A DNA stretch of 41,142 bases from Bacillota bacterium (GCA_030153805.1 JASKLG010000008.1:1-41142), one strand, 5' to 3'; shown: positions 7,605-16,529, counted from the stretch's first letter. Translations and numbers: made by a program. Notes: a model not told the origin generated them from the letters alone.

Positions 7605-9813
7605 GAACATAAGTCTTTTCTTTGCGGTCCTGGCCTGGGTATTCTTTTTTTCTTTCGGTGCAAAACCGGTCTTTTGCGCTTCAGCGGAAAAAAGGTTTGT
7701 GCTTCTTTTAATCGACGGCCTTAATATCGATGACATACGCCAGGGAAGCCTCTCGTCTCTGGACGGATTCATGCGACAAGCTGCTTGGGGGCTCATGAAT
7801 ACGGCAGTTGCAGGCCCGCCAAACCTCGAAAGCGCCTACCTTACGCTTGGTGCAGGTACGCGTACCCGCTCACCGGGAAATCTTCCCGGGCTTACCAGCT
7901 TTGAGCCTATGCCCGGTGAACCCGGCACGGCAGCGGAAGTTTACGGACGCCGCTCGGGAAACAAGGTTCTCCAAGGGGTAGTCCAGCCGGGGATTGGGGT
8001 GTTGGAGGCGGCTAATGCGAACCTGGGTTACCAGGTTAGGCTGGGTGCTCTAGGACAGGTTCTGCGCGAAGCTGGTCTAAAAACGGCAGCCATCGGGACG
8101 GCCGATACAAGCACCTTGGAGCGGCCGGTGGTCAATGTCCTAATGGACGAAACTGGTTACGTACCATACGGCTACACGGGGCCGGATCTCCTTTGCCCTG
8201 ACCCGGATGCGCCTTTTGGAGCCTGGACGGACTCCGAGGCCCTGCTAAAACGAATCGAGGAGGTTTGGGATAAGGTCCAAGTTTTTGCAGTGGAGTGGGC
8301 GGACCTTTACCGGGCGGAAGCGTACACACCCTTCTTACGTCCGGGACAAGATGACGCCCTACGGAAGAGAGCCCTGGCCCGTCTCGATACCTTTCTCCAG
8401 TCTTTTCTAACTCGCTTCGGCGACAGAGCCGCTGTTCTACTAATTGGACCCGCTCCAGGAAACAAGGATCTCCAAGCCGGGCGTCGGCTCACTCCCGTAG
8501 CCCTTTGGGCACGGGGAAGAAAACCGGGACTTCTTACGTCAGCTACCACGCGCCGTGCCGGCCTCATCGCCAATATTGACATCGCTCCCAGCGTGCTGGC
8601 TTATTTCGACCTGCCGCAGCCGGCCACTATGCTGGGGCGGCCCATTATGAACTTAAGCCATGGCAGCCCACTTGACGAGCTTGGGGCGCTAGAAAGACGG
8701 GCCGTGGTGAATTTTTACCAACGTCCTTTTGTGATCAGAGTATACATCGTTTATCTAATTGTCGTGCTGGCTTTGGCCGTCGTCGCCTTCTGGCGGCCAT
8801 TTTGCTTAAGCCGGTGGCTTAATGTTCTCCTCCCAGCTGGGGCCACAGTGCCCCTGACTCTTCTTGTACTGGCCGCCTTACCGCCGCAGTCTCTGCCTGT
8901 AACGATGGGGATGATTATCCTCTTCACTGCACTTTTTGTTACCAGCTTTAGCCGGCTGGCCGGTTCAGGTAGCGGAACGCTTGTGCTTAGCGCCTTTTGC
9001 ACCGTACTTCTGCTGACTTGGGACTTGCTTAACGGGCAACACTTGGTAGCGTCTTCCCTCTTGGGGTACTGTTATGTAAGTGGCGCTCGCTATTATGGAC
9101 TGGGCAACGAGTATATGGGGATTCTTCTTGGGGCAGGGTTGACTTTGGTCGCCTATCTCTTAGATCACAATCCCACGCCAGTTTGGAGTGCCAGCCTTCT
9201 CCTGTTTTTTCTTCTTGTAGCCGGCTCCTTGCTAATGGGCGCTAATGGCTTGGGCAGCAATGCCGGCGGCACCCTGGCGTGGGCATGTGCGCTTGCTACG
9301 GCACTTCTGGGAATTAAACGCTCGGAAATTCAGTTGCGGGAAGTAATTTCGGCCGTCCTCCTCGCCGGGGTCTTCCTTGCTCTCTTGGCCTGGTCGGATT
9401 GGCAGTACGCGGCAGAAGCCTCACATATCGGCCGGGCACTGAACCTGGCCAGCCGTTCTGGAGTGCGGGTCCTCCTCGATACCATAGTACGCAAGCTGGC
9501 TATGAACTTGAAGCTTCTCAGGTACTCTCTTTGGAGCCGGGTACTCCTCATGCTATGCTTCGTCCTAACCAGCCTTTTCTTAGGACCCTGTCGCCTTAGA
9601 CCGCAGTTTATGCGTGAACGCCAGTTTCTAACTGCTTGCCTGCGCGGCAGCTTAATGGGGACACTCGTCGCTCTTGTAGCCAACGATTCTGGTGTTGTAT
9701 CTGCTGCCACGAGCTTACTTTTTCCCGTAACGTTCCTTATCTTGCTTGCCCTCTCTACTATGACCCGTGAAAAGCAGCAAAATCAGCAAGAATTAGCTAT
9801 GACGCGGAATTAG
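7591..9813 (+). CDS. Large membrane protein with alkaline-phosphatase/sulfatase-like extracellular domain
   Basis: 740 residues. A signal/anchor helix (about 8-30) is followed by a soluble region (about 35-360) that looks like the alkaline phosphatase superfamily: RFVLLLIDGLN at the start, ESAYLTLGAGTRTR where the nucleophile would lie, and the late pattern TPVALWARG...RRAGLIANIDIAPSVLAYF with LGRPI. The remainder (about 378-725) is very hydrophobic, with roughly ten membrane segments. Start GTG at 7591 lies inside the glycosyltransferase gene after a GAGGAGGCAAAG site, showing translational coupling. It may modify or hydrolyse a surface glycan or lipid-linked phosphate; this is inference. 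I do not recognise a named gene. Confidence 0.72.
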   Translation: MRLPRNISLFFAVLAWVFFFSFGAKPVFCASAEKRFVLLLIDGLNIDDIRQGSLSSLDGFMRQAAWGLMNTAVAGPPNLESAYLTLGAGTRTRSPGNLPGLTSFEPMPGEPGTAAEVYGRRSGNKVLQGVVQPGIGVLEAANANLGYQVRLGALGQVLREAGLKTAAIGTADTSTLERPVVNVLMDETGYVPYGYTGPDLLCPDPDAPFGAWTDSEALLKRIEEVWDKVQVFAVEWADLYRAEAYTPFLRPGQDDALRKRALARLDTFLQSFLTRFGDRAAVLLIGPAPGNKDLQAGRRLTPVALWARGRKPGLLTSATTRRAGLIANIDIAPSVLAYFDLPQPATMLGRPIMNLSHGSPLDELGALERRAVVNFYQRPFVIRVYIVYLIVVLALAVVAFWRPFCLSRWLNVLLPAGATVPLTLLVLAALPPQSLPVTMGMIILFTALFVTSFSRLAGSGSGTLVLSAFCTVLLLTWDLLNGQHLVASSLLGYCYVSGARYYGLGNEYMGILLGAGLTLVAYLLDHNPTPVWSASLLLFFLLVAGSLLMGANGLGSNAGGTLAWACALATALLGIKRSEIQLREVISAVLLAGVFLALLAWSDWQYAAEASHIGRALNLASRSGVRVLLDTIVRKLAMNLKLLRYSLWSRVLLMLCFVLTSLFLGPCRLRPQFMRERQFLTACLRGSLMGTLVALVANDSGVVSAATSLLFPVTFLILLALSTMTREKQQNQQELAMTRN

Positions 9814-9855
9814 ACGCAAGAATTCCTCAAAAGCTGTTAACCGCTCCAGGATATC

Positions 9856-9883
9856 TTGACATCTCGCTAGAGTCTGCTACAAT
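9856..9883 (+). promoter_or_regulatory. Promoter of speH with extended -10
   Basis: TTGACA at 9856-9861, 16-base spacer, TACAAT at 9878-9883 preceded by TGC. It lies 46 bases upstream of the speH start. Confidence 0.8.
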
Positions 9884-9929
9884 CTTAGGTGATTGAGGCC
9901 AAGAATCTTGTAGAAAGGGAGGGCGGGAA

Positions 9930-10298
9930 ATGAAAGCACTGGGGCGTCACATCCTGGCTGAGTTTTTTGGGTGTGATGGCGCTATCCTCGACGACGTCGA
10001 TGCCATTGAACGTACCCTGGTTGATGCAGCGCTCACTGCTGGAGCTGAAGTCCGTGAGGTGGCCTTTCACCGATTTAGCCCTCAGGGCGTTAGCGGTGTA
10101 GTGATCATCTCTGAGTCGCACCTGGCCATTCACACATGGCCGGAACTCGGCTACGCGGCGGTGGACGTCTTCACCTGTGGTGATAAGGTGGACCCGTGGG
10201 TCGCCTATAATTATATAGCTTCTGCATTTAAAGCGGACAAGGTTACAGCGGCAGAGATCAAGCGCGGTATCTTCGACAAAATCCCCGCGCACACCTAG
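9930..10298 (+). CDS. speH: S-adenosylmethionine decarboxylase proenzyme
   Basis: 122 residues, the length of the short prokaryotic class. The proenzyme cleaves itself between Glu62 and Ser63 in [13 protein letters not shown], and Ser63 becomes the pyruvoyl cofactor. His68 and Cys84 (VFTCGD) match the usual processing and catalytic residues. It decarboxylates SAM to supply aminopropyl groups for spermidine synthesis. No spermidine synthase is next to it. Start ATG follows an AAAGGGAGGGCGGG site. It is a single-gene unit with its own promoter and terminator. Confidence 0.95.
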   Translation: MKALGRHILAEFFGCDGAILDDVDAIERTLVDAALTAGAEVREVAFHRFSPQGVSGVVIISESHLAIHTWPELGYAAVDVFTCGDKVDPWVAYNYIASAFKADKVTAAEIKRGIFDKIPAHT

Positions 10299-10345
10299 CA
10301 AAGGGCAGCCTAAGTTTGTTGTCAATCTAGCCGATTCTCATACAT

Positions 10346-10373
10346 CCCTGCACAGAGCAGGGTTTTTTCTTTT
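10346..10373 (+). terminator. Intrinsic terminator of speH
   Basis: Stem CCCTGC/GCAGGG with loop ACAGA, followed by TTTTTTCTTTTT. Confidence 0.88.
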
Positions 10374-10432
10374 TGCACCTTTGGTCCCTTATTTTCATAG
10401 TCTAATATGCATACCAAGCCGGGGGTGAGCGT

Positions 10433-11647
10433 ATGCCTGATTTTCTCGCACCAGGAAGTAGCGGCCATGAAGTAAAGGTGCTACAGGCCAGCCTGCGCTT
10501 TCTCCTGGGTGCAAGGCTGAGCGTCGACGGCTACTACGGGCCACAGACAGCTAATTGGGTGCGCCGTTTTCAGGCAGCGCGTGGGTTAGAAGCATCGGGA
10601 AGTTGCGACTCAGCCACCTGGTACACCCTGGCAAAAGAAATTAGCCCCCCTGAACGTCACCTGCAGATCCTGTTACCGTGGTCAATACTTCAGGTGCGGG
10701 AAGGGGACAGAGTTCTCCGGGCGTACCCCCTTGAGAGGCCCCTAGTCAAATTCACGCCCGGAATCACTTGGTTGGATTCTCTGCCGCGCAACAGGAAAGG
10801 CCCGCACCTTCTTAAGCTGGGGAACGGGGTGGTGATTGACCTTGACCCGGGAGACAATAAGCGCAGGCATCTTTGCCGCAGCGCGGTTAAGGTGGAGTCC
10901 GACGACTTCTTTCCTCTACTAAAACGCAGGATGCCTGTACTGATTAATCCCCTCCGCTACCGGCCGGAGCAGCTGCGGCTGCCACCGAATTTAACCCGTA
11001 CCGAATTAGCAGAGTGGGCCGGCATTTCCTTGAAACGATTAGAGGCCACATTCGAACGCATGGAAGAGGGGGGTTTTGTGCCCGCTTCCAGGCCTTTTTG
11101 GCCGGCTTTTTGGGCCTATCCGCTTCAAGGCCCCGAAGAATGGATTGCGTGTGTACCTTATCTGATGGGAGTTGTTCTTGCCCCAGAACTCATAAAAACC
11201 TGGGCACCATACATTCGAAAGTGGCGCCTTCTGGCGCTAACCGTTTCTTCCGGGCAGGCGCTACCGCGGCCAACAGCTGGTTGCCACGGCTGGTGTTTTG
11301 TGCCCTCGCCCCCAGAAGCCTTAATTGCTCTATCGCCATTCCCCAGCAAACAAAACCGGGCCAAGGATCTCGTTCAAGCTTTAATTCTGCCTAACGCCGA
11401 GGCTGTTGCCGCCATACCGAGCGCGGCACTCAATCTCGATTGGTATGCAGTGCCGGTCGGTTTTTGTAATTCAGGGCAGTTAACCTCCGTACGGCGGCAC
11501 CTTCATCCGCAGCGCCTGCTTCTTACTGCCGGCGGCAAGGAAGTTAAGGCGGCAGCGCATCTCGCCAAAGAGGAAAGGCTGGGGGGACTCCTTCTAACTT
11601 CGTGCCCACCGGATGGCACCTGGATTAGGATGTGGCTGGATCTTTAG
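10433..11647 (+). CDS. Peptidoglycan-binding protein with a divergent L,D-transpeptidase-like domain
   Basis: 404 residues. Residues about 4-70 form a PG_binding_1 domain (GSSGHEVKVLQASLRFLL, VDGYYGPQTANWVRRFQ). Residues about 76-165 resemble the L,D-transpeptidase (YkuD) fold, with HLQILLPWSILQVREGDRVLRAYPLE at its start and HLCRSAVKV...LLKRRMPVLI where active enzymes have S-H-G-C-x-R. His146 and Cys148 remain, but Gly is replaced and the Arg is shifted. Residues about 165-404 carry many Trp and Pro residues and I cannot assign them; a LysM-like stretch near 182-205 is possible. No signal peptide is visible. Start ATG follows GGGGGTGAGCGT. A catalytically altered or inactive wall-binding protein is the best guess. 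Confidence 0.6.
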   Translation: MPDFLAPGSSGHEVKVLQASLRFLLGARLSVDGYYGPQTANWVRRFQAARGLEASGSCDSATWYTLAKEISPPERHLQILLPWSILQVREGDRVLRAYPLERPLVKFTPGITWLDSLPRNRKGPHLLKLGNGVVIDLDPGDNKRRHLCRSAVKVESDDFFPLLKRRMPVLINPLRYRPEQLRLPPNLTRTELAEWAGISLKRLEATFERMEEGGFVPASRPFWPAFWAYPLQGPEEWIACVPYLMGVVLAPELIKTWAPYIRKWRLLALTVSSGQALPRPTAGCHGWCFVPSPPEALIALSPFPSKQNRAKDLVQALILPNAEAVAAIPSAALNLDWYAVPVGFCNSGQLTSVRRHLHPQRLLLTAGGKEVKAAAHLAKEERLGGLLLTSCPPDGTWIRMWLDL

Positions 11648-11757
11648 GGAAGGATTCCCAGGCACGTCCATTCTTAGACGGCATATTTTTTAATACTCGG
11701 AGGTCGGTGGGTAAGTGAAGAACCTTCAGGATAAAGCAAAGGAGGTAGGGAGGAAAA

Positions 11758-11994
11758 ATGCGGTTCACCCCAGAACTCCTTGCACCAGTTGAGGTTCGCA
11801 TAGTCCGGGAAGCATACCGCGATTGGCGTCAGGCACAGCGCTTTTTCGAGGAAGTTACGGACCCTTATCTTGTAGACTTCGCTATTTACTGGGAGCGGGC
11901 GGCGCGCCTCAGGTATCAGTACCTACTCTGTCTGTTGAAAAGGGATGGCTTTGCCCTTAGCCAGAAAGAGCTAATTGCCTTGGTAGTTCAGTGA
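11758..11994 (+). CDS. YaaL-like protein, DUF2508
   Basis: 78 residues. The core REAYRDWRQAQRFFEEVTDP followed by LVDFAIYWERAARLRYQYLL matches the DUF2508/YaaL pattern (helical, function unknown). In many Firmicutes this gene lies near recR and the sigma-K processing genes; here it precedes ddl, so context gives no clear job. ATG follows a good GGAGGTAGGGAGG site. Promoter not evident in the 110 bases upstream. Confidence 0.65.
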   Translation: MRFTPELLAPVEVRIVREAYRDWRQAQRFFEEVTDPYLVDFAIYWERAARLRYQYLLCLLKRDGFALSQKELIALVVQ

Positions 11995-12041
11995 GGAAGA
12001 AGAGTGCCGTGCACGAAGGCTGAATAGGAAGGAGATGCAAT

Positions 12042-13079
12042 ATGCCAAAGCTTAGAGTGGGCATCGTTTTCGGCGGGTGTTCAGGCGAACACGAGGTTTC
12101 CCTTATGTCTGCTGCCTCGGTAATTAAGTTTATACCGCGGGACAAATATGAGCCGGTCCTCATCGGCATTACAAAAAAAGGGGGGTGGCTTACGGAAGGT
12201 AATCCCTGGGAAGCGCTCAAGCAGGGTACCTCTGAATCAGGAGGCCCTGCCCCTATGGAGCTTCTGGCCTCACTCGACGCAGTCTTTCCAGTTCTGCACG
12301 GCCCTTACGGCGAAGACGGCACGATTCAAGGATTGTTTGAAATGTGTGCCGTTCCTTACGTGGGAGCCGGAGTTCTGGCTTCGGCCGTCGGCATGGATAA
12401 AGTGACTATGAAGCGTGTTTTTGCTGCCAGTGGCTTACCGATAGTGCGGCACCGGGTGTTGGAACGCCGTGTGTGGGAAAACGAACCGAGAGAAACCATC
12501 ATCAAAGATGTGGTAAAAGAACTCGGTCTTCCTGTTTTTGTTAAGCCGGCCAACCTTGGTTCCAGCGTTGGGGTCAGCAAAGCCCGAAATGAAGAAGAGC
12601 TCAAGCAGGCTGTAGATCTGGCCTGTCAGTACGATCGAAAGGTAGTAATAGAGGAATATATCCCTTGCCGGGAGGTAGAATGTGCCGTACTCGGCAACGA
12701 TGAGCCTGAAGCTTCCGTGATCGGGGAAGTCGTTCCACGTAAAGAGTTTTATGACTATGAAGCCAAGTATACGGATGGCGTCTCGGACTTTATTGTACCG
12801 GCTCCGTTCCCCAGGGCAATACAAGAGGAAGTCCGGTCTCTGGCCATTCGCGCCTTTAAGGCTATAGACTGTAGCGGCATGGCCCGCGTGGATTTTTTCA
12901 TTCACCGGGAGACCGGCCGGGTGATACTAAACGAAATCAATACCATTCCGGGGTTTACTCATCTTTCCATGTATCCACGCCTTTGGGAGGCCAGCGGGCT
13001 GAGCTATCCTGATCTCATCGACCGCCTAATCGTGTTGGCCAGGGAACGCTTTGCCGAGCGCCGACGCAATCGCATTTAG
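12042..13079 (+). CDS. ddl: D-alanine--D-alanine ligase
   Basis: 345 residues. The N-terminal domain begins VGIVFGGCSGEHEVSLMSA. The ATP-grasp part has VFPVLHGPYGEDGTIQGLFE, the loop VKPANLGSSVGVSKA, and the metal site VILNEINTIPGFT. It joins two D-alanines for the peptidoglycan stem. Cytoplasmic. ATG at 12042 follows an AAGGAGATGCA site. D-lactate or D-serine ligase variants (Van type) are less likely, but the omega-loop residue that decides this was not checked against a structure. Confidence 0.95.
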   Translation: MPKLRVGIVFGGCSGEHEVSLMSAASVIKFIPRDKYEPVLIGITKKGGWLTEGNPWEALKQGTSESGGPAPMELLASLDAVFPVLHGPYGEDGTIQGLFEMCAVPYVGAGVLASAVGMDKVTMKRVFAASGLPIVRHRVLERRVWENEPRETIIKDVVKELGLPVFVKPANLGSSVGVSKARNEEELKQAVDLACQYDRKVVIEEYIPCREVECAVLGNDEPEASVIGEVVPRKEFYDYEAKYTDGVSDFIVPAPFPRAIQEEVRSLAIRAFKAIDCSGMARVDFFIHRETGRVILNEINTIPGFTHLSMYPRLWEASGLSYPDLIDRLIVLARERFAERRRNRI

Positions 13080-13134
13080 GAAGGCGAAAAAAAATTGGGC
13101 TCATCGGGGCATAATAGCACTGCCTCTTCTTACG

Positions 13135-13157
13135 TTTTCTTTCTTAAAGAAGGAAAA
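13135..13157. repeat. Imperfect inverted repeat between ddl and the EF-G-like gene
   Basis: TTTTCTTTCTT and AAGAAGGAAAA form an 11-bp near-perfect palindrome (one G-T) around a single base. The 147-base gap it lies in has no clear promoter or T-tract terminator. It could be a weak hairpin or a protein site; no function can be assigned. Confidence 0.35.
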
Positions 13158-13226
13158 GTAATGCTCTTTACCGAATGAATAAAAAGAAAGCGGTTCGAGC
13201 TTCGCAAATAAGGGGGAAAGTGCAGA

Positions 13227-15305
13227 GTGAAAGATTATGCGACAGACAAACTACGTAATGTGGCACTTATTTCCCACGGCAGTGCCGGTAAGACTTCTTT
13301 AACGGAAGCCCTTCTTTTTACCAGCGGTGGCAGCGACCGTCTGGGAAGGGTAGACGAGGGAAATACAGTTGCCGATTATGACCCCGATGAGATAAAGCGC
13401 AAGATAACTATTAACACGGCCGTTGTTCCTTGCGAGTGGGCAGGTTGTAAAGTCAACCTTTTGGATACCCCAGGCTATGCCGACTTTATTGGAGATATGA
13501 TCGGCGCGCTCAGCGTAGCTGATGCTGCCGTGACTTTAGTTTGCGCAGTTTCCGGCGTGGAGGTCAACACTCATCGCGTGTGGCGCTTGGCGGAAGAGAG
13601 GAGCCTGCCGCGTCTAATCTTCATTAACAAACTTGATCGGGAAAATGCCCACTTTGATCGTGTTCTTGAGCAGATTAGGTCCGAACTAACTCCCCGCGCC
13701 GTGGCGCTTCAACTACCCATAGGCGCTGAGGCAAATTTCCGTGGCGTAGTTGATTTGGTAAACATGAAGGCCTTCCTTTTCCAGAACGGAAAGGCGGTGG
13801 AAGCGCCGGTTCCGGACGATTTGGCCGAGCACATCCAGATAGAGAGAGAAAAGCTGATTGAAGCTGCTGCCGAAACCGACGACGAGTTGACAATGAAATA
13901 TCTAGACGGCGAGGAACTTACTCAAGAAGAAATTGTGCGCGGCCTCCGTAAGGGAACATTAGAGGGTAAGTTGTTCCCTGTTTTGTGTGGTTCTGCCTAC
14001 CAGAACAAAGGAATGAGCCTGCTCTTAGACGCGATCGTAGCCTACCTTCCTTCGCCACTCGACCGGCCGCCAATAAAAGGCCGCCAAGTTCCGAGTCAGG
14101 CAGAGGTAGAGATTGCTTCTGATCCCACGGGGCCTCTAGTAGCACAGGCGTTTAAGACCATGGCCGACCCGTTTGTCGGCAGGCTTACGTATTTCCGGGT
14201 TTACCGGGGCAAGCTTGTTTCGGACAGCACCATCTACAACGCGGGAAAAGAAAAGTCCGAACGCGTCGGCCAGGTCTTTGTGCCGAGGGGTAAGACACAA
14301 AACCCGGTCGGTGCAGTGGTAGCCGGTGACATTGGCGCCGTGGCCAAACTTCAAGAAACGGCTACCGGCGATACCCTGTGTGAAAAAGACCATGCCGTTG
14401 TTTTACCAGTACCCGAGTTTCCACGCCCCTGTTATTCTGTAGCCATTACCGCTAAGTCTAAAGGTGATGAAGACAAGTTGGGGACCGGGTTGGCGCGCTT
14501 GATGGAAGAAGATCCCACACTGGCGTTAAAGAAAGACCCCGAAACCCGCGAACTCATTGTTTCGGGTATGGGGGACGTCCACATTGATGTAACAGTGGAC
14601 AGGCTAAAACGCAAGTTTGGCGTAGAAGTTCTAACTTCGACCCCCACAGTTCCGTACCGGGAAACCCTGCGCAAGCCAGTTAAGGTAGAGGGCAAGCATA
14701 AGAAACAGACAGGCGGCCACGGTCAGTACGGCCATGTGTGGTTGGAGATAGAACCCCTTCCCGAGGGCAGCGGCTTCGTGTTTGAAGAGAAGATATTTGG
14801 CGGCGCTGTGCCCAAGCAGTACATCCCTGCCGTTGAAAAAGGGGTACGCGAAGCCATGCGCGAGGGTGTAGTGGCGGGCTTTCCTGTGGTAGACGTGAAA
14901 GTAACTCTCGTGGATGGTTCCTTCCACCCCGTGGATTCTTCGGAAATGGCTTTCAAGATTGCCGCCAGTTTGGCTTTCAAAAAGGGGGCCGAACAGGCCA
15001 ATCCAGTAATCCTCGAACCTATTATGAACCTTGAGGTGACCGTTCCTGAGGCTTATATGGGCGACGTCATCGGCGACTTGAATGCCAAACGAGGGCGCAT
15101 CCTTGGCCTTGAACCGGCAGGACCGAACCAGATAATTCGGGCGCAGGTACCCCTGGCAGAGCTTTCCAAGTACGCCATCGACCTTAGATCGCTTACCCAA
15201 GGGCGTGGATCTTTTACCATGGCCTTCGACCACTACGAAGAAGTACCTGCGCGTCTGGCCGAGGAGATCGTGGCCCAGGCTAAGAAAAACAAGACGGAGG
15301 ACTAA
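13227..15305 (+). CDS. fusA2: Elongation factor G-like GTPase (EF-G2)
   Basis: 692 residues with the full EF-G plan: G1 loop HGSAGKTSLTEALL, switch II LLDTPGYADF, NKLDRE for guanine, then domains II to V with VDVKVTLVDGSFHPVDSSEMAFK and a late EPIMNLEVTVPEAYMGDVIGDL. The usual DTPGH is DTPGY (Tyr84), which marks the EF-G-like second paralogue group rather than the housekeeping EF-G; such proteins may translocate without normal GTP hydrolysis or act under special conditions. Not near rpsL/rpsG/tuf, which also argues against the main fusA. Start is GTG after AAGGGGGAAAGTGCAGA. Ends 8 bases before a strong hairpin. Confidence 0.85.
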   Translation: MKDYATDKLRNVALISHGSAGKTSLTEALLFTSGGSDRLGRVDEGNTVADYDPDEIKRKITINTAVVPCEWAGCKVNLLDTPGYADFIGDMIGALSVADAAVTLVCAVSGVEVNTHRVWRLAEERSLPRLIFINKLDRENAHFDRVLEQIRSELTPRAVALQLPIGAEANFRGVVDLVNMKAFLFQNGKAVEAPVPDDLAEHIQIEREKLIEAAAETDDELTMKYLDGEELTQEEIVRGLRKGTLEGKLFPVLCGSAYQNKGMSLLLDAIVAYLPSPLDRPPIKGRQVPSQAEVEIASDPTGPLVAQAFKTMADPFVGRLTYFRVYRGKLVSDSTIYNAGKEKSERVGQVFVPRGKTQNPVGAVVAGDIGAVAKLQETATGDTLCEKDHAVVLPVPEFPRPCYSVAITAKSKGDEDKLGTGLARLMEEDPTLALKKDPETRELIVSGMGDVHIDVTVDRLKRKFGVEVLTSTPTVPYRETLRKPVKVEGKHKKQTGGHGQYGHVWLEIEPLPEGSGFVFEEKIFGGAVPKQYIPAVEKGVREAMREGVVAGFPVVDVKVTLVDGSFHPVDSSEMAFKIAASLAFKKGAEQANPVILEPIMNLEVTVPEAYMGDVIGDLNAKRGRILGLEPAGPNQIIRAQVPLAELSKYAIDLRSLTQGRGSFTMAFDHYEEVPARLAEEIVAQAKKNKTED

Positions 15306-15312
15306 GATTTCC

Positions 15313-15342
15313 ACAGGGCCCCGGGTTAGACCCGGGCCCTGT
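15313..15342. terminator. Strong hairpin after the EF-G-like gene
   Basis: ACAGGGCCC(C)GGG and CCCGGGCCCTGT form a 12-bp GC-rich stem with one bulged C and loop TTAGA. No T-tract follows, so it may stabilise the mRNA end or pause polymerase rather than be a classic terminator. Confidence 0.6.
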
Positions 15343-15405
15343 CACCACGTCTCTCCTTTCCCGCATAGAGTACTGTAGCAAGGCAGGCGGGAGGGTGGTG
15401 GGCGG

Positions 15406-15699
15406 GTGACGGAGTATTGTCCGTTTCAAGTGCTTACGGCTAAGGAGGTCCGATGTGAACTAGGGCAGGGATCTCTTTCTCCTAAAGACAGTGAGGAGCC
15501 CTGGGCCTGTGCCGGTTGTAGCATTCCCCGGGTTCTGGCTAATCGGCCGTGTATTTACCTTGAGCCGGTTAAGCGCTTTGCCCTGCGGGGCAAAAGCATT
15601 ACCTTTTTTCGTTGTACTATGTTTGGAGTAGTAATTGACGAACCTTTTCGCCTTTGCCCGCAATGTGTCGCCAACGAACCAACCGCCAGAGCACATTAG
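15406..15699 (+). CDS. Small cysteine-rich protein of unknown function
   Basis: 97 residues with eight cysteines: C5, C17, a CAGC pair (C35/C38), C49, C70 and a CPQC pair (C84/C87). The two CxxC pairs suggest a zinc ribbon or an Fe-S site. No family is recognised. Start GTG at 15406 is preceded by GGAGGGTGGTGGGCGG. It lies 20 bases before surE and is likely co-transcribed with it. Cytoplasmic, as no signal peptide is visible. Confidence 0.6.
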   Translation: MTEYCPFQVLTAKEVRCELGQGSLSPKDSEEPWACAGCSIPRVLANRPCIYLEPVKRFALRGKSITFFRCTMFGVVIDEPFRLCPQCVANEPTARAH

Positions 15700-15719
15700 A
15701 GCAGGAGGCCGTCTAATTA

Positions 15720-16490
15720 ATGTTTGTTCTTCTCACAAACGATGATGGAATAGAAGCTCCCGGGCTTCTTGCCCTGGCCAGTGAGTTCCGCTCTCGGCAT
15801 GAGGTCGCCATTGTGGCTCCGGATCGGGAGCGTAGCGCTTCAGCTCATGCCATTACTGTAGATCGCCCCCTTCGCGCCAAGAAAATTGAGCATGCCCAAG
15901 CACCGTCCTGGGCAGTAAGTGGCACCCCTGGCGACTGTGTGAAGCTTGCTATAACCACCTTGCTTCCACGGCAGCCGGATATGGTCATTTCAGGCATAAA
16001 CCGGGGTCCTAACCTGGGCACGGATGTTTTTTATTCAGGGACGGTAGCCGCTGCTCTTGAGGGTGTTCTTTTCGGCTTACCGGCGATTGCGGTGTCGCTG
16101 GCTAGTTATGCCGCTAATGCCAATTACGGCTTTGCGGCAAGGGTGGCCCGCGCCGTTGCTGAACGCCTGATTGGAAAACCTGTACTTTCCCAGGCTTTGC
16201 TCAATATCAACGTCCCAAACTTGCCCGACAAAGAAATCCGGGGGATAAGTATTACCCGCCTTGGTACCCGGCGTTACAGGAACGTGTTTGAAGCACGGAA
16301 AGATCCACGCGGACAAATATACTACTGGCTTGCCGGAGAACTTGTCAACGAAGAAAGGTCAGATCGCGATACCGATATCGCGGCAGTTGCTGAGGGCAAA
16401 GTCTCAATTACGCCTCTCCATATCGACCTTACCGACTATGGGCGCTTGCCCCAGCTTGAGCGCTGGCTGGACGAGCCTTTTGACATATAA
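15720..16490 (+). CDS. surE: 5'/3'-nucleotidase SurE
   Basis: 256 residues. Starts MFVLLTNDDGIEAPGL, with the metal-binding DD at 8-9, then APDRERSASAHAIT, SGTPGDCVKLA, and SGINRGPNLGTDVFYSGTVAAALEG. These are the SurE signatures. It dephosphorylates nucleoside 5'- and 3'-monophosphates. ATG at 15720 follows a GCAGGAGGCCG site. The -35 element of the next gene's promoter lies in its last codons (16480-16485). Confidence 0.94.
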   Translation: MFVLLTNDDGIEAPGLLALASEFRSRHEVAIVAPDRERSASAHAITVDRPLRAKKIEHAQAPSWAVSGTPGDCVKLAITTLLPRQPDMVISGINRGPNLGTDVFYSGTVAAALEGVLFGLPAIAVSLASYAANANYGFAARVARAVAERLIGKPVLSQALLNINVPNLPDKEIRGISITRLGTRRYRNVFEARKDPRGQIYYWLAGELVNEERSDRDTDIAAVAEGKVSITPLHIDLTDYGRLPQLERWLDEPFDI

Positions 16491-16508
16491 TTCCAAGATT
16501 GGTATAAT
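16480..16508 (+). promoter_or_regulatory. Consensus sigma-A promoter overlapping the 3' end of surE
   Basis: TTGACA at 16480-16485, 17-base spacer, TATAAT at 16503-16508: a perfect match to consensus. The -35 is inside surE and the surE stop is in the spacer. The expected start site is near 16515, after the ORF-track ATG at 16509, which rules that start out. Confidence 0.9.
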
Positions 16509-16529
16509 ATGGGTGGGGAGATGAGCTAT

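Noticed and set aside
14631-15314. 227-residue minus-strand ORF
   Set aside because: Antisense shadow of the EF-G-like gene, which has all its motifs.
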